A DNA stretch of 64,000 nt from Multifurca ochricompacta (Eukaryota; Basidiomycota; Agaricomycetes; Russulales; Russulaceae), in contig WTXG01000001.1 of the NCBI GenBank assembly GCA_022496185.1, positions 1,798,001 to 1,862,000 on the forward strand, in the 5' to 3' direction. The position numbers and the translations under genes were made by a program. Each line of letters starts with the position of its first letter. The stretch's first letter is position 1. Positions 36,501 to 50,166 of this stretch are shown here, piece after piece. The notes beneath the pieces were generated by a model. The model had not been told where the DNA came from and did not search any database. It worked only from the letters and a program-made list of their open reading frames with translations.

Positions 36501-39500
36501 CCTCGACCACAAATAAGCGTCAAATTTCTTGGGGGTCCATCCAGGGTGCAAGATTGGATAGGAGTCTGACAAACAACCAACCTTTAGGTTCGGCGCACGT
36601 GGTGCTATCAAAAGAACAGGTTCGCGAAGATGATCTGACAAGTGGAGAGGAACTGACGACTCCACCCCTTAGCTCAAAGCTTCCTTTGATGGGTTCCGCT
36701 TAGTTTTGATTGGAGATTTACACGAACAACCCTTACTGCACCTCGTAATCAAGCCATTTGCTGTGGCTTTAAATGACTGGTCAGGAGAGGTATGTCATGT
36801 ATGGGTGACTTCTCTGGTTAGGATTAAACATTGAAAGTTGCGGGCGGAAACCACAATCGCGAGTGCTATCAACTACTGGAACCTAACAAACTCGCACTGG
36901 GAACCACGTATGTGCTCCTGACATGTCCATTCACTTTCTAACGGGCTATATTCAGTGATCGACCCTTGGACTGTAACCACATCAGTAGGTTTCCAATTTT
37001 ACCAATTTCGCTTCGTTAGAAGGCGATCCCTTAGGTATCTCGAGAACTCCCTTCATATACGCTCACGACTAAGGTGACCTCGAATGAGCGCTTGAACGTG
37101 AACTTAAGCACGGCCTTCATCGAGCTCGCGCTTGAAACTCTCAACTCGCTCAGTCGGGAAAGCGAGCACGAGCATGTGCTCCAGAAAGCAAGAGGGAGTC
37201 GTGCACCCTATCGTATCCGCAATCTCACTGGAACTACACTTCGTTTGTGGCCCGATGTCGGGAATGCTGGCGGCGAGAGACGGTCCAATGCTACAATGGT
37301 TAACGACGGTCAGACAATAGATTGGCGGTTTGACGATTGGAGGACTATGCGCGAAGTAAGCTTTCGCACAGAACAAAGAGCACTTGTTGACATGACTTCC
37401 AAGCATACCCCAGCTGGAGATAGTAGCATTACTATTCAGTTCGTCGACCAAGCATGGGAAAAACTTAGCGGCGTCCCAGTTGACAGGGAAGGGGAATATA
37501 CGTTCGCTCTACGGCCAAGGACAGAAAAATGCTATAATAGACTTCTTTGCGAAGTCAAGGTAGAAGCGAGCACCAAGATTGTCACTCTTAGGTCGACGTA
37601 TAGAGTTCACAACCGGACATTGTATCCTCTCGAAATCGCTGTTGGAGATGGCGGGGAGCACGTGGGTGGCGTTGTCATCAAACTAGGTGCGACATGCCGC
37701 AATTCAGACAAGATTGAAATCTAATACTATCCAAAGCGCCGGGTCAGGATTATTCCCTTCCTCTTGTGAAGGTTGGGAAGAGTAGACTTAGGGTGCAGCC
37801 CGATCGTAAGTAGCCACGTTGCTTAGAACGCTTTGAAGATATTTTCTGATCCAAACATGTAGAGGGCTTTGGCTACAAGTGGTCCAACCCCAAAACCTTG
37901 GAAGATCTAGTGGATTCACAGTCCAGGTCTCGCGCATTGACTCTTCATTGTGAACATCAGGATCCGTCCGAAGCCACGTTCCGATTTCATGCATTTGTGA
38001 CAACGGACACCAATAGTCCGCCTGCAAACTGGCGGCAAGTATTAACTCTGGATTGCAAGCTTCCCCGCTCATTACTGCGAATTTAGGAGGTATCCGAAGA
38101 TGAATCTCGATCTCATGGCACCTATACAACTGGAGAACTTGTTGCCATACAATCTGCAGTACAGGATATATGATAAGGATACTGATCAGAACTGGCGAAG
38201 TTACCTTCGCGCAGGCGGTATCATGCCAATACATTCCATTGAGCTCAGTCATCTCGTTTTACTCAACATCGAAGTCAACGACACAGGTTCGTGGCACTTT
38301 GTTTCAAAGATCTGACAAGCTCATCGCGCCTATGACAGCGTTCAAAGCCAGTGAATTCAGCATCATCAATACAGACGGACACTCTGACTTCGACGTTGAG
38401 AATCGGTTGACCCTGCAAGATTCCCGAGGGCGCAAGCTTGATTTGAGGCTTAATTATGTGTCAGTGCTGTTGCTCTCCGAGCAGTCTCATTATTGCGTTA
38501 ACACTACCCAGGCGATCACCCGATGCAGGTGGTGCAGTCAAAGTCCAAATTTATTCGCCCTATATTGTTGTCAACAAAACTGGCCTTCCATTCTCCGTAA
38601 GATCTGTACGCTCTAATAGAACCGGTCCTCCACAAGATGTCGCAGGTGAGATGCAGACAGGTAGAAAATTTCTGACATCTCGGGTGTTTGAGCTTGACTT
38701 ACGTTTCTTGTGCATTCGTAGACACAGCGCCATTCCGTATGTCTCTCCATGATTGTCATAATACCATCACTCCCTGAAGAGGTGTGAGCAGTTTTATGCC
38801 ATTCCAGTAGTAGCGGAAACGAGTTTGTCTTTTCGATCGGCAAATCATCGTGGTCAAAGGTGACATACTAAATTTATATCTATGCCTCTCCCCGTATTAA
38901 TGCATGGCCATCTTGATAGACTATAAGCTTTGAAGCCCCGACCGCTGATATGGCGTTAGCGATACCCTTACAAAACCAGAAAAGTGAAGAGTTCCACCTA
39001 GGACTCTCGTGGGCGGAGGGTTTAGGCAAGTATAAGCTAACGAAGGTCATAACAATTGCACCGCGATTCCTTATTAAGAACAACTTGTCCGAGCCAATGT
39101 GTTTTCGGGAGCATTCTGTTGCACCACAAGGAAGGTCTGCGTTGGATCCGGGAGAGCGGGTGCCTCTGTATACCCTACGAACGAGGGACAAACTCCTCAC
39201 AGTTGCGTTTCCCGGAATGAACAACCAATGGTGGGACTTCAGTCGTTCACAGAGTAGCTGTTCACAAGCTTTGGTTAGGTCACCTCCTATCAGCATTGAA
39301 GACATAGGATCTGTACATTTCAGACTGAGACGTCCAGGCGAGAGGGCAAGAATCCATCTTATCCGCGCGGATATCAAGATGGATGGGGCCACCATCTTCA
39401 TTTCTCTCAACCTTGCGGACGATGGCTGGCCGTTCTTAGTCGAGAATGATAGTAGTTATGCTGTGACTTTTTGTCAGATGGTACGCCGCTAAGCGTTTAC

Positions 39501-42304
39501 ATGAGGCCGAAGGGCTCACGATCACTCAGGATGCCACTTACGCCAACGTGGACTTGGCCAGGGTCAATCCAACCTACCGATTGCCAGAGCACACATCCTG
39601 TCCGTATGCATGGGACTTTCCCGCTGCTAGGGAGAAGAAATTGCTTTTGACCATTAATGGTTCTCGTCGTGCGATGGATATCTTTGAAATCGGTGACCTT
39701 GTACCTTTCAAATTTCAGGTAAATGAGAACCGTCTGTATTATTCTGTTTCGTGGTAACTGTTAGCGTTCTAGAGTGACGGAGGAATAGGTGCAGTTTCCA
39801 TGGACGTTCGGGCATCAGGTCATCAGCAAGTTCTACGACTGTCTAACTACAATGCAGAAACTAGTCCTTATCGCCCCAAATCGCGTACCTCATCTAGCTC
39901 CAGTCTACGCGTAGACACCATTTCTAGTGGTGCCGAAGCATTCGAAGCGGTCACCGAAGATATTCAGCCAAGTTTCTTGCTTGACGTAAACCTCGAGGGT
40001 ATCGGCATCTCGCTCATCAATAGCCGAATTATCGAAGTGGTTTACCTATCTTTGGAGTACCTGAAACTCGATTATACTGCCAGCTCGGTTGCACAGTCTG
40101 TCAATCTGTCCTGTGACACAGTTCAGATTGACAACCAACTACACGACGCCACTTTCCCGGTGGTCCTGCAACCCACCCCCATTGCTAGTGAAGCCAGCGA
40201 CGTAGCCGCCTTACCAACTGTGCAATTGTCATTTACATGGCTCAACGACCAAGGTAATCTACTTCAGTATTTCTGCTCCTGTTGACCAATTGTTCTCAAG
40301 AACACGGCGTACTGTTCATCAAATACTGCTCAATCTTGCTGCAAGCTTTGACTATACAAGCGGACGAGGATTTCCTTTATGCTATTTACGAGCTCAGTAA
40401 AATTCGTGGCGCCTCCTGGGAAGAAGAGCAGAGACAGTATGTCCAACGCTTATTGACTATTCAGTGCTGTCCTCTCTAATCGTTATTAGCATCCTCATCG
40501 AACAGCCTGTTAGTATCCCGGAGCCGGAAGACTTAGCTAGCGAACAAAATCTGTACTTCGAAGTTCTGGAGCTTCAGCCCATACGCTTGTCTCTATCGTT
40601 TGAGCGTACAGATTCCGTTAGCGGGGAGGAGAAGTAGGTGCCGTTACATGGTGCTCGTCCATAAAATAGCCTCAACATTGACCTTATAGATTGGAACTGC
40701 GGAACCCTCTGGCAATCATAGTCAATGCCCTGACAATGGCTGTGGGGAATGTGAAGGACGCACCACTAGAAATGAATGCCCTGGCTATCAAGGACATGCG
40801 ACTGACTCCCATTGACCTTCAAACCCGAATTATGTATCACTATCGCCAGGATGTCCTTCGGCAGTTGTACCGCATCCTTGGTTCGGCCGACTTTATTGGG
40901 AACCCGGTTGGGTTGTTTACAAACGTTAGTTCTGGTGTGGCGGATATCTTCTATGAGCCTTTCACTGGCGCCGTCATGCGTGGAAACCGCGACCTCGGTG
41001 TTGGAATTGCGAAAGTAAGTCTTGGCTTGAATGGGCGCTCTGCCTCACACTGGACCACATCAGGGAGCTGCAAGCTTCGTCAAGAAGACTGTCTTTGGCT
41101 TTTCCGACAGCGTTACGAAGGTCACCAGTAGCATTGGCAAGGGTAGGTGATAAGCTGTCCTCCAATCAGGGTCCAATAATGGGTTGTTAGGCCTATCGGC
41201 AGCGACGCTGGATTCAGAATACCAGAAACGACGGCGCATGAACCAAAGGCGGAACAAGCCTCGCCATGCTATGTAAGAACATGCTCTTATCTAGCCACTG
41301 CTTGTTGATCGGCATAACTCGGTAGTTACGGTGTTACTGCAGGTGCTGAGGCGCTTGCGAGTAGTATTGCTAGCGGAGTGGAGGGCGTGGTCGTAAGTTT
41401 ACTTTCAACTCATTCATTCTGAATTCAATTCAGATCTTCCACGTGGTAGATGAAACCAATAGAAGGAGCAGAGTCCGAAGGAGCCCTTGGCTTCTTCAAA
41501 GGCGTTGGGAAAGGCTTGGTCGGGTGAGTTGTGCACCCCCATCGGGTGATGAATCTTGTGACAATAGTGTTACCACGCAGCGCCGTCACAAAACCTGCCG
41601 TCGGCTTCTTCGACCTTGCCTCTAATCTGTCTGAAGGTATGCCAACGTTTACCTTATGTTGGCCATTCAGCCACTTACGATTCTACCTTTCGGGAGGTGT
41701 TCGCAACACCACGACTGTGTTTGATCGTCCTGCCCGGGAACGTGTGCGATTAGTAAGTCGTCACTTCCGTGCTGCTGGCCTTTCAACTTACAAGCTGCGC
41801 TGCAGCCACGACATGTGCTTCCAGATCGCGTGCTGGTGGTAAGCAGTTCCTCAAATTTGAACGAGAAATGCGGTGACTCAACACAGCTGACAGCCTTTTT
41901 CTGAGCGCGAGGCTCTTGGGCAGTATTGGCTAAAGGACCTCGATAACGGCACGTACCGACAAGAGTTTTATGTGGCACATATCAGTACGTACTCATCTTT
42001 CTTCGCCGAGCGCTTTCACTTACTCAGGTCAAAAGATCTTCCCAGTGGGGATAGTGTGACTTTGGTGACAGCTGATCGAGTACTCATGTTTGGCACCAAA
42101 AAATTACGACTGAACTGGGATCTTCCATTGGCGCAAGTGCAACGCGTGATCAACGAGGATGACGGAATTCGTTTTGCACATAAAATGGGCAAAGACCACG
42201 ACAGGTTTCTTCCAATGGAAGACAGAAAGTCCCAAGCATGGTTTTACGAGCAGATTGCTGGGGTCGTGAAGTCATTTAATGCGCGGCGAAGGATGGATAC
42301 CTGA
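30530..42304 (+). CDS. VPS13: VPS13 bridge-like lipid transfer protein
   Basis: The gene spans 11.8 kb and encodes about 3,000 residues in many exons. VPS13 moves bulk phospholipid between organelles at contact sites. Exon 1 (30530-30580) encodes MSRSRWFTNPLKELLGF; a GTGTGT-donor intron joins it to VFSRFLAPYVENLDMGLVNL, the chorein N domain. Further landmarks: VKNVHIRYEDKISVPG, WTWGFFAERRDDRRRYVELF, LMYDKLDLKLEDAQ, SFDGFRLVLIGDLHEQPLLH, the VPS13 adaptor-binding region (RIRNLTGTTLRLWPD, YRVHNRTLYPLEIAV, LENLLPYNLQYRIYD, PYAWDFPAAREKKLLL) and the C-terminal DH/ATG-C-like block (RQLYRILGSADFIGNPVGLF, VAHI). The PH-like end finishes at RRRMDT. A GC-AG intron lies near 38035-38086. Despite its length I found no frame break, in contrast to the 7-23 kb genes. 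Confidence 0.93.
38035..38086 (+). other. GC-AG intron in VPS13
   Basis: Exon ...AACTGGCG, donor GCAAGT, acceptor ATTTAG (or GGAG three bases later). It joins ...PPANWR to YPKMNLDLMAPIQLENLL in frame; no GT donor gives the needed phase. 52 or 55 bp depending on the acceptor. Confidence 0.65.
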
Positions 42305-42690
42305 TATATTGTTACGAGTCAATGGAGGCATGTTGTTTATATAAAAATGTAAATGCCTGACACCTGCAGGCGACATGATAAAGTTGTTAGACGCATGTAG
42401 TATGTGGGATACTTTCGAAACCCTCTGAGGCAGCAAAACCAGGCGCCGCCGGACATTTTATTGATTGGTATAATGCGTGAGCTGCAGTGCGATGGTAGTA
42501 AAACGAAATGACGGATATACAATTAAGACGAAAGAAAATAAAAACTTAGAATGAGTAATAAATAAGACGGGGGTCTGGGAGCGTGAAAACACCCCAGATT
42601 CGAAGTCACCGTCGAGTGATAGTGCGTGTTTGATCCGAGACCACAGTATCATCGCTAAGGTTGGGCTTGCCTGATTGACGCCCATGGCAG
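42305..42690. other. Convergent 3' spacer VPS13 / DENN gene
   Basis: 386 bp between two tail-to-tail stops. Nothing beyond presumed 3' UTRs and AT-rich stretches was seen. Confidence 0.5.
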
Positions 42691-45600
42691 TCACGATGCT
42701 CGAAACGCGTCCCCGCACAATGCTTGCCTCGAAGAGCCGGGGACTGGTTTCTCCTGGGCGTGGAAGGTGTCACTTCCCCCAGTGCGGTCATCGAAATTGC
42801 CGCGGAGGCTTTCCCGAGGGCTAGGACTAGTAGAATAGGCGCTCTGGAAGTCTGTGTCCGACTCGTCGGTTGTTCCAGTCAGGGCGGGAGTGAGAGCTGG
42901 GGTGATTGGTGCAGGGGTGCTGGGTCGGTCCCCGTCTGAGATTGCAGAGTCATTCGAACCATTGCTATCCCCGTTCTGATCGAGAGTCCCTGCGCGCGTT
43001 GGCGTCCTAGCATCTGCAGGCCTGGGGGAACTTTCACCACGAGCAGTATCAATTGAGTCGCGACGGGAGGTAGCGGTGGCATTGGAAGTGATGGTGTCAC
43101 CGCGCTTCCTAGAACCCTTTGAGGGCTTACTAGCCACGCCGGAGGGTTTACGAGAGCGAGGGCGAACCACAGTCGCTCGCCCCTCTGTACCTTCGCTCTC
43201 GCTCTCCTGGCCGGACTGAGGCTTCCACTGCTTTTCGCGGTCTGCTGCGAGCGCATTCTCCAACTACTCATTAGGCACAAGTCAGGGTTCAAGTTGTCCA
43301 TAGGCAATCAAAGCGAACATCACCTTCTGCTGGATTTGTAGCACCTTCTGGGCGATCCTATCACTGCGCTCAGAAATACCTTCGTCCACAGCCGTCATCC
43401 CGTCTTGCTGCCCCTCTACGCCTGACGCCGAAAATCGTTTCTTCCTTGCTTGAGACAAAGGCGCTTCATCCTCCTCTTCTATCACCGTGTCTTTTGCAAG
43501 CTCGAGCTTCGTCTGAGCTTCCTCTTTCGAAGGATCGCATGACTCTACAAGGGTGCTCTCGGTGTTAAATGAGCGTAGCTGCTTTACGCGCGCACCGGCA
43601 TCGCTCGCACGGCGCGAACGCGATGCTCGGCTACTTGGACGAGACACACGACTAGGTGGTCGCGAGGACACGCGCGATCCAGGACGTGAGTCGTAGTCAT
43701 CCGAGTCGTCAATGTCGACAGCCATTGATGCGAGTGCCTTCTCGATCTGTGCCTCGACTTCGGCGACCATTTCTGCACGCTCTTGTTCCATAATCTCCAT
43801 AGTCTCGCGCATCTTCTGTAATTCAACAAGGGCCTCTCTGTGAGCGGCCTCGGTTTCCTTGAGTTCTATTAGACAAATAAGTATTAATCCTCACACCACA
43901 CGCGTTAAGGCCATACGGTTTTGCAGCTTCGTCTTCTCGACTGTCGTCATGGTGACCAGACCACTCAGTCTTTTCGTCTCCCGCTGCTCCTTGTTGATTT
44001 TCGAACGCAAATCGTTCGCCTCCAGGCTAAGCTTCTCGGCGTACTGCTCAAAAGTGACAAACTTGTCCCGCCAAAGGTCACTCTCCGTCATCAAGAAATT
44101 GAGACGACGGGACAGCCTTCCGATTTTCGTTTCGAGGTCATCACGAGCATCGACGAACGCAGTAGCACGTTTGCGGATGGAAAGCTGTACAAGCTGCTCG
44201 GCGGCAGACAGCTGTGGTGGACGCTTCACTATGCCCAAGGAAGAAATGCGCCTGAACAATGAGGGTCTTTTCATTCTATCCTGGAGGACTGCATCGAATG
44301 CCTGAATGATCCGAGTGGAGTGCCACCATTGAGGTGGTTTAATGGTGTCCGCTACAACAGTAGATGATCCGCCGCGCTTGGCCTGAATCTTACAGAGAGG
44401 CCGAAAGCGACCCGCTGGGAAAGCTTCCTTAAACTCGCTGTGGTGGCATTGTAACCATCTCGCCCAATAATGCAATAAGAGAACCACCACACCTTGGAAC
44501 AGAATGATCGGGATGATAATGTGAATCAAAGGCTGACAGAAGTCTCTGCCGGTACTTCTCACGTTGCTGCTTGGCAGACACGACACCTGGCGGGGGAGAG
44601 GCGCAAGTCCTGAAACAACTCCCGTTAGCACAAACCAATACAAGTCAAATAGGCACGCACAAATAATTGATGTCACTATGGAATGAGGTCAGTTGCAAGA
44701 TTGGTTATATTATACACTCAGTGACGACTTACAGATCGCAGATGCACACCTCTGGAGGCAACCGCACACTATAACGGGCTTCAGTGGCCAAACCGATAAT
44801 CCAAGGGCCAGGGTCGTCAATGTAAATCTTGGCATCTCGAGAATGAACTGCTTGTAACGCAATGCCGTTCCAACCACGAAGTTCGACGAGATACTTGATC
44901 GTTGACACAGCGATCTATAATGACCAAAAGAAAAGTCGACATGCAATGCAAGCTTCGATATTAGGACGCACCCCAAGCATAGCAGGATAGCGGGAGAAGA
45001 ATAGAATTCTCCCCGTTGGTGTCAGTGCAATCTTTTCACGGCGTGAGCGCTATATCACATGATGTAATAGAACAACAAATACCTCACAGATAGTCAGAAT
45101 ATTATCAATATTCAACGCCTTGAATAATGGCCACATCGTAAAGTTAATATCAACTAGCCCGCGCCCGAAGTCCAGCCCTCCTGGAAAACGCGAAATGACT
45201 TCGAGGCTTGTATCTGGCCCACCAGCACTAGCAGAGTCAGCCTTGGCTGTAGCGGAGGCATCGAGCTTGATAAGGTCACCAGCACGGGGAGCGGGGTGCG
45301 AGAGGATTTTGGAGATTTGGAGTGTGTGGGACTGGACATCCTTGGAGAAGCGAGCCCAAGAGAGGGTCAAATAGTCACGCATGAGGTCATATATAGGATG
45401 TCGAGATACGAGGGCTGTGACCAGATAATCATCAATATACGGAGGTCAGGCCAAGTTGGCGAACTTACTCAGGGCGTACGGGAGCCAGAATACGGTGTCG
45501 CCGGGAAGAAATAGGGTACTCTCGCCAGGATTGTGACTTTGACCAATGCTCCCCACCTCGTAGTCACTTTCGCTGATCCCACCATCGGTTTCAGCGTCCA

Positions 45601-46920
45601 GGTCTGTCTCACCATCTGTAGTGCTATTAGCTCCCCATGGTCTCCGCCCGCTACGCTTGCTGTTGCGACGTGCTTGGAGTGTGGGGTCTTGGGTATCCGC
45701 ATGGAGGCTCTTAAGGCGCGCGGCGACGAGACTTTGCGCCGATTCCTTGCGCGAGCGGCCCGCCTCGAGCGTACGCCTGATAGCGGAACTGCGCTCTGCA
45801 TCTGCGTGGGACCACACGGTAAGACAGACACCGTGATAAGTGATAGTGCTGCCAGGTACAGACGAGCCAGCATTGCCACCAGCCCCGAGCTGGTCCACAC
45901 CGGGTGTGGAGCCCGACCCGGGAGGGAAGAAACCCGGAGGGCCGAGGAAAGAGGAGGATGGGCGCGCATGTGAGAATGGATCATGGTATGGGAAGAGAGA
46001 GGTAACGTTGGAGATAGGCCGGTCAGAAGGTGTCGCAGATAAGACGGATGAACGTAAGAGGCCAATGGAGGGAGAGGGGGCGAGAGGGGTGTAAGGGGCT
46101 GGAAGAGTGAACGAGAATGTGTGCACAGTTGAAGCTGGCTGAAGGGTCGAAGCTATGATCTCAACCTCACGTGTGAAAGACAACTGGAAGAAAAAGATGA
46201 ACGATACCCCGGGTATATGGCAAAATAGGTAAAGCGCACCTTGAGAGCCTTGGAGAGCATCTTCCCGACCTCCTGCTTGCTGAGGGCGCCGGCACCTTTG
46301 AGAATTTCAGTATCACCTTTCACCTTTCTCTTCTTTTTACCGCCGCCTGCCCCAGGGCTGACAGTACTGCCAAGTACCTCTGCCCTCCACCAACGATTGA
46401 CGGCACCTTCGGAGTGAGCAAGACCCATAACCGAATCTGGGTCCGCGAGAGTCCATGTGTGAGGGGCCTTGGGAAGACCAGAGACGACATAGAGGGAGGT
46501 AAGAGGGAGGGAGGGTGTAAAAGATTGAATGGAAGGAACGTCACGAGCTGAGCGTGTGGAGACTATGGAGGTCCTAACTGAAGCAGGGATTGGCTCCATC
46601 GAACGACGATGTTGAACACCGAGTACGCGAGAGGCCTTGTCTGAGCGGACAAGTTGATGGCCAGCAGAGGAAGAAGGCGCCGTCACGGATATGTAGTCGA
46701 GTTCGTCTGCGAGGCCCAAATCACCTGTCTCGTCTTTGTTCTCGAATACGGACGATGGTTGAGGGACAGCGAGGTTGGGCGATGACTTCGACGTTCTAGT
46801 GAGGGAATGTTGTCCGTTTGAGGGGGGAGAAAGTGTCCTCGCAATAGAGGTAGTGCCTCCAGTGCCTTGAACCGCGCTGGCGCTGACAGGGGTGGCAGGA
46901 GTTGCGGCACCGGACGGCAT
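42691..46920 (-). CDS. DENN-domain protein (putative Rab guanine-nucleotide exchange factor)
   Basis: Start MPSGAATPATPVSASAVQG. A Ser/Pro-rich head with LADELDYISV leads to a uDENN-like part (VEIIASTLQPASTVHTFSF, GVCLTVWSHADAERSSAIRR). The cDENN core contains ALVSRHPIYDLMRDYLTLSW, FGRGLVDINFTMWPLFKALN and, after introns, ALTPTGRILFFSRYPAMLG, STIKYLVELRGWNGIALQAV and DPGPWIIGLATEARYSVRLP. A Lys/Arg region and coiled coil (LETKIGRLSRRLNFLMTESD, then Glu-rich heptads) follow, and the tail is a long Ser/Thr/Pro/Arg low-complexity region ending DAFRAS. DENN proteins activate Rab GTPases; which Rab is unknown. Total about 1,200 residues. Confidence 0.85.
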
Positions 46921-49227
46921 TGTTCAGTCTGAGACAAGGGAAGGACAAATCGCCGCTAGCTATAGAGAGCAACGGTCAAGTTGGCCTCTGAGTGCAAAAG
47001 AGATAAGGGAAAGGAAAGGAAAGGAAGGAAGTGTTTTTCAAAAAAACAAAACCAAAACCAAAAACAAAACAAGAAAGCCAAAATGAAAAGAGTGACAGAG
47101 AGAGAGACAGATTGCCAATTAATTATTCGCACTAGTGAAAGGACTAATGAGCTAGTACTAATGAGTTGAAGTTGAAGTTGAGGGTTCCTTTCTTCTTTAA
47201 ACTCATTGTCAATGCGTCAAATGCCAATGCCAATCCAATGAACAATGAATTAGTTTAGTTGCATATGCCAAATTCCCGGTCTCAGGATAGGATCTTGATC
47301 TTTCCCACCCACTCTCTCTTGCTCACTCACCCTCATCGCTCACCGGTAATTCGTAAGGTTGAGTTAAATAATGAGCTGGAGCCTCTGAAATCATGATGAG
47401 TCTCTATAAGCATACTCATGTATCATGAACTGAGCAACATTTTATCCATGCGCTTAACATTAGTCCAACCCTGAAAAGGTATCGTAAATATCCTCCACCG
47501 CCCATTCCCCGCTCAGCGATTCAGGTTGCTAAGTAACATAAAATAAACCTGGCGCTTCTTCGCGCGGTTAACTCATTTATCCTCGATGTGAGCCTTCCAT
47601 AGCCCGTACTTGTCGCTCAATTTTCTTGCTGATTACGCCGTCTCACCAGCCCTAATTGGTCCTCCCTAAGATATTTCCGCACTTATGCGGCCTCCGAATC
47701 TCCATTCGCTCGCTCTGTTCACGACCCTGCCTGACCCTGCTTAACCCTCCTCTACTTCCTGGGACGTGTTCCTCTCTGCTTTCTCCTCCACATATATAGC
47801 CCACAGCTTGCGCTATGCGATAAACCACTAGAGTGCAGCACACTTCATATACTAACTAGTACTAGGGCGGCTCCAGGGGATGAGGATGATGGGTGACTAA
47901 GCTTTTTGGGGGCTCTTACCGCTCTAAACGCGCCGCGCTAGATCTCCTTGCCCATGCGATTTCACTTGCATCCCAGAACAAAACCCGTACCAGAACTCGT
48001 ACCAGTAGTTGGCTCCAAGCCCCGCGTGATCCCTCGTTGGCTTGACTCGCAATCACATAACTCCGTTCCGTCTAATCTACACCGATTATGTGCGCTTTGT
48101 GGTGGGTGATCTCGAATTCTCATAGTGCCCTCCGTTATTATAGTATCTACTACCCCTAGTCCCAAGCCAACTAGATTGCCAAGAGCACGGACATCTCACT
48201 TATTTCCGATGATTATTTCTGGGGCACGCCCTCCCTGCGAGTCATGCGATCTCTGCGTTCCCGTACATTTGCTTTATCTCCATGCTAGCCTCCATGCACC
48301 TCAACTTAGTCAGGCCACTGGTCACTGCGCATATGAGAGTGGTAAATAATATAACTAGCAAATCGATCGCTGAACATCCCGGAAATGTTGTCCTAGTAAC
48401 GCTGCAGCTCCCCCCATTAAGCGGTGTCACTCAGGCTTAAAATCAATGCGTCAGTGCATCTCAGCGCGATGTCCAAAGTACCCGTATATACGTGAGACAG
48501 CGGGCTCGTAATTGTTGTCACAACTCACTGGCATCTAATTGAGGATGATCAGACCGTCAGATGAATTCCTGCCTGTCTATCTTGCTGATGAGGCACTGTT
48601 TGCAGCGAGCGGAGTCGAGCAATTGAATAATTTATTCAACACCTAATAGTGTTCCCTTCCAGCACTCTATGTGAACAAGCCGACATTTAGTGGAACATCG
48701 AGCTCCGATCCTGAAATTTCACCTACTCGCCGCTAGTCAGGTGTCACGGCGAGTCCAATTGCCGAGTAAATCCAATGTAATCAGGCATGATAGGTAAGCA
48801 CGGTCCCTGAACCCAGGAGCCCGCCCCACAGCCTAGGTACAATTTGATGATTATTAAGCTACGTGCTACGAACACACGATGGTGATGGAGGTGCAAAGGG
48901 AAAATACAGAGGGTGCGCGTGTGAAGTCATTTTATGTCCTTGAGCTAAGTATTACACGAGAAGGCGAAAACGTGATATTATGTATGGCGACGAGAAAGCC
49001 TTGTCTTCAGTGTGATCAAAAATAGGTTCGTCAGAGGCCCAGGAGATACTTCAACCCTGAGGAACTGAAGGCACATAGCGAAACGGCCATCTTCGCCTGT
49101 ACGGCGCTAAAGAATGCAGATGACCGAACTCGGAAATACTAATCAATTGATGGGTTGTTGAAAGCATAGTACTAACGGCTGGGACAGTGTGAGGAAGGAT
49201 GAAGCCTCCAGCAACCCTAAGATTGGA

Positions 49228-49704
49228 ATGGAAGTTCAAAAATCAACCACTCGCTTCTTAAGTGAAATGAGACGTGAAGCAGCCGTGTATCCCCCACCAG
49301 AGGACTCTCTTCTGATCGAAGGTAGAAACGCCACAGGAAGCCAACCAGTTTTCGTGGGGTTCCAGTTTTCAGTTAGTTCTGCCAATATGAAATTAAACAA
49401 ATTAGAACTGGTAGTCCTCAGGCATCCTCAAGCTGGACCGGTGCGTAAGCTAGCAACATTGCCGTCGAGTTGGCCCTACTTCGCGCATCGTGCAGTCGAT
49501 GACCCCCAGCATAAGTCTGTAGTACTAGAGAGAGGTGACGTTCTGGTGTGCATACCTCAATGGGGTCACTTTACAGGTGTTAGTTATCAGGGCAGTGCCA
49601 TCTCCGTAGCCGCGTACCTGATGCGCAAGCCGCTCAAAAACGGTACCATTGCAAGCCTTTCGGCAGCCTGTCCCGTTTCAGCCTGTCCCGTTTTTATTTC
49701 ATGA
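49228..49704 (+). CDS. Orphan ORF, unrecognised (158 residues)
   Basis: Not recognised. An open frame from ATG 49228 reads MEVQKSTTRFLSEMRREAAV, then LIEGRNATGSQPVFVGFQF, VVLRHPQAGPVRKLATLPS and VCIPQWGHFTGVSYQG. The composition is ordinary and globular-looking, with no Ser/Pro bias, which argues for real or recently real coding sequence. The last residues come from a 14-bp tandem duplication (two copies of CAGCCTGTCCCGTT), a sign of decay or of a chance stop. It may be one exon of a broken gene. No signal peptide, membrane helix or domain was seen. Confidence 0.3.
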   Translation: MEVQKSTTRFLSEMRREAAVYPPPEDSLLIEGRNATGSQPVFVGFQFSVSSANMKLNKLELVVLRHPQAGPVRKLATLPSSWPYFAHRAVDDPQHKSVVLERGDVLVCIPQWGHFTGVSYQGSAISVAAYLMRKPLKNGTIASLSAACPVSACPVFIS

Positions 49705-50140
49705 AAGTAGCCGGAATGACGGCGAGTTGTCCTGACAGTGCAACCACGGCTTGCCCCTGAATGAGGTACTGTAATAATAGTTCATAGCAATGATGAGGTC
49801 TAATTTCCGTGGTACTGCATGTCCAAATACATCGTCGCGCAAGATGGGAAAGCTTTACGTTGAGATGGGAGTGTGTGAAGGGCGTTGAAATCTGCAACGG
49901 ACCCGGCTAAGGGAGGTCGCCGAAATGTATTCAAACCTTGAAGCGAAGAAACACATTACACGCAAATTTCGTTTCAGACCACCCAAGTTCTCGAGCGAAT
50001 GGGAAATCCGGGCAAACGAAGAAGGCTGCGTCTAAAAGTTGACTGTGCTACTTAAGTCCGGAGGCGAGACAGAGACCATAAGCGAGTCGTACGAAGCAAT
50101 GTGGAGGGATAGGCACGCGACATGAAAACAGTTGTCAATT

Positions 50141-50166
50141 GCAGTTGCAGTTGCAGTTGCAGTTGT
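50141..50166. repeat. (GCAGTT)4 hexanucleotide microsatellite
   Basis: Four tandem GCAGTT units flanked on both sides by GTTGTCAA (50131-50138 and about 50162-50169). Confidence 0.85.

Noticed and set aside
36604..36720. Apparent frameshift in VPS13 before SFDGFRLVLIGD
   Set aside because: A GT-AG intron (donor GTTCGC after AAAGAACAG, acceptor CCCTTAG) restores the frame as SKEQ-LKASFDGFR.
39474..39535. Apparent stop in VPS13 after VTFCQM
   Set aside because: An intron with donor GTACGC and acceptor ACTCAG joins the frames cleanly.
43859..46094. Several plus-strand ORFs antisense to the DENN gene
   Set aside because: They are shadows of Ser/Arg/Pro-rich minus-strand coding sequence; no splice structure or conserved motif.
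47580..48430. ORFs of 60-75 codons in the gene-poor interval
   Set aside because: Short, not linked by plausible introns, no recognisable composition or motif.
48727..48754. CTCGCCG...CGGCGAG inverted repeat as a terminator or transposon end
   Set aside because: Only a 7-bp stem, single occurrence, no target-site duplication or partner repeat found.
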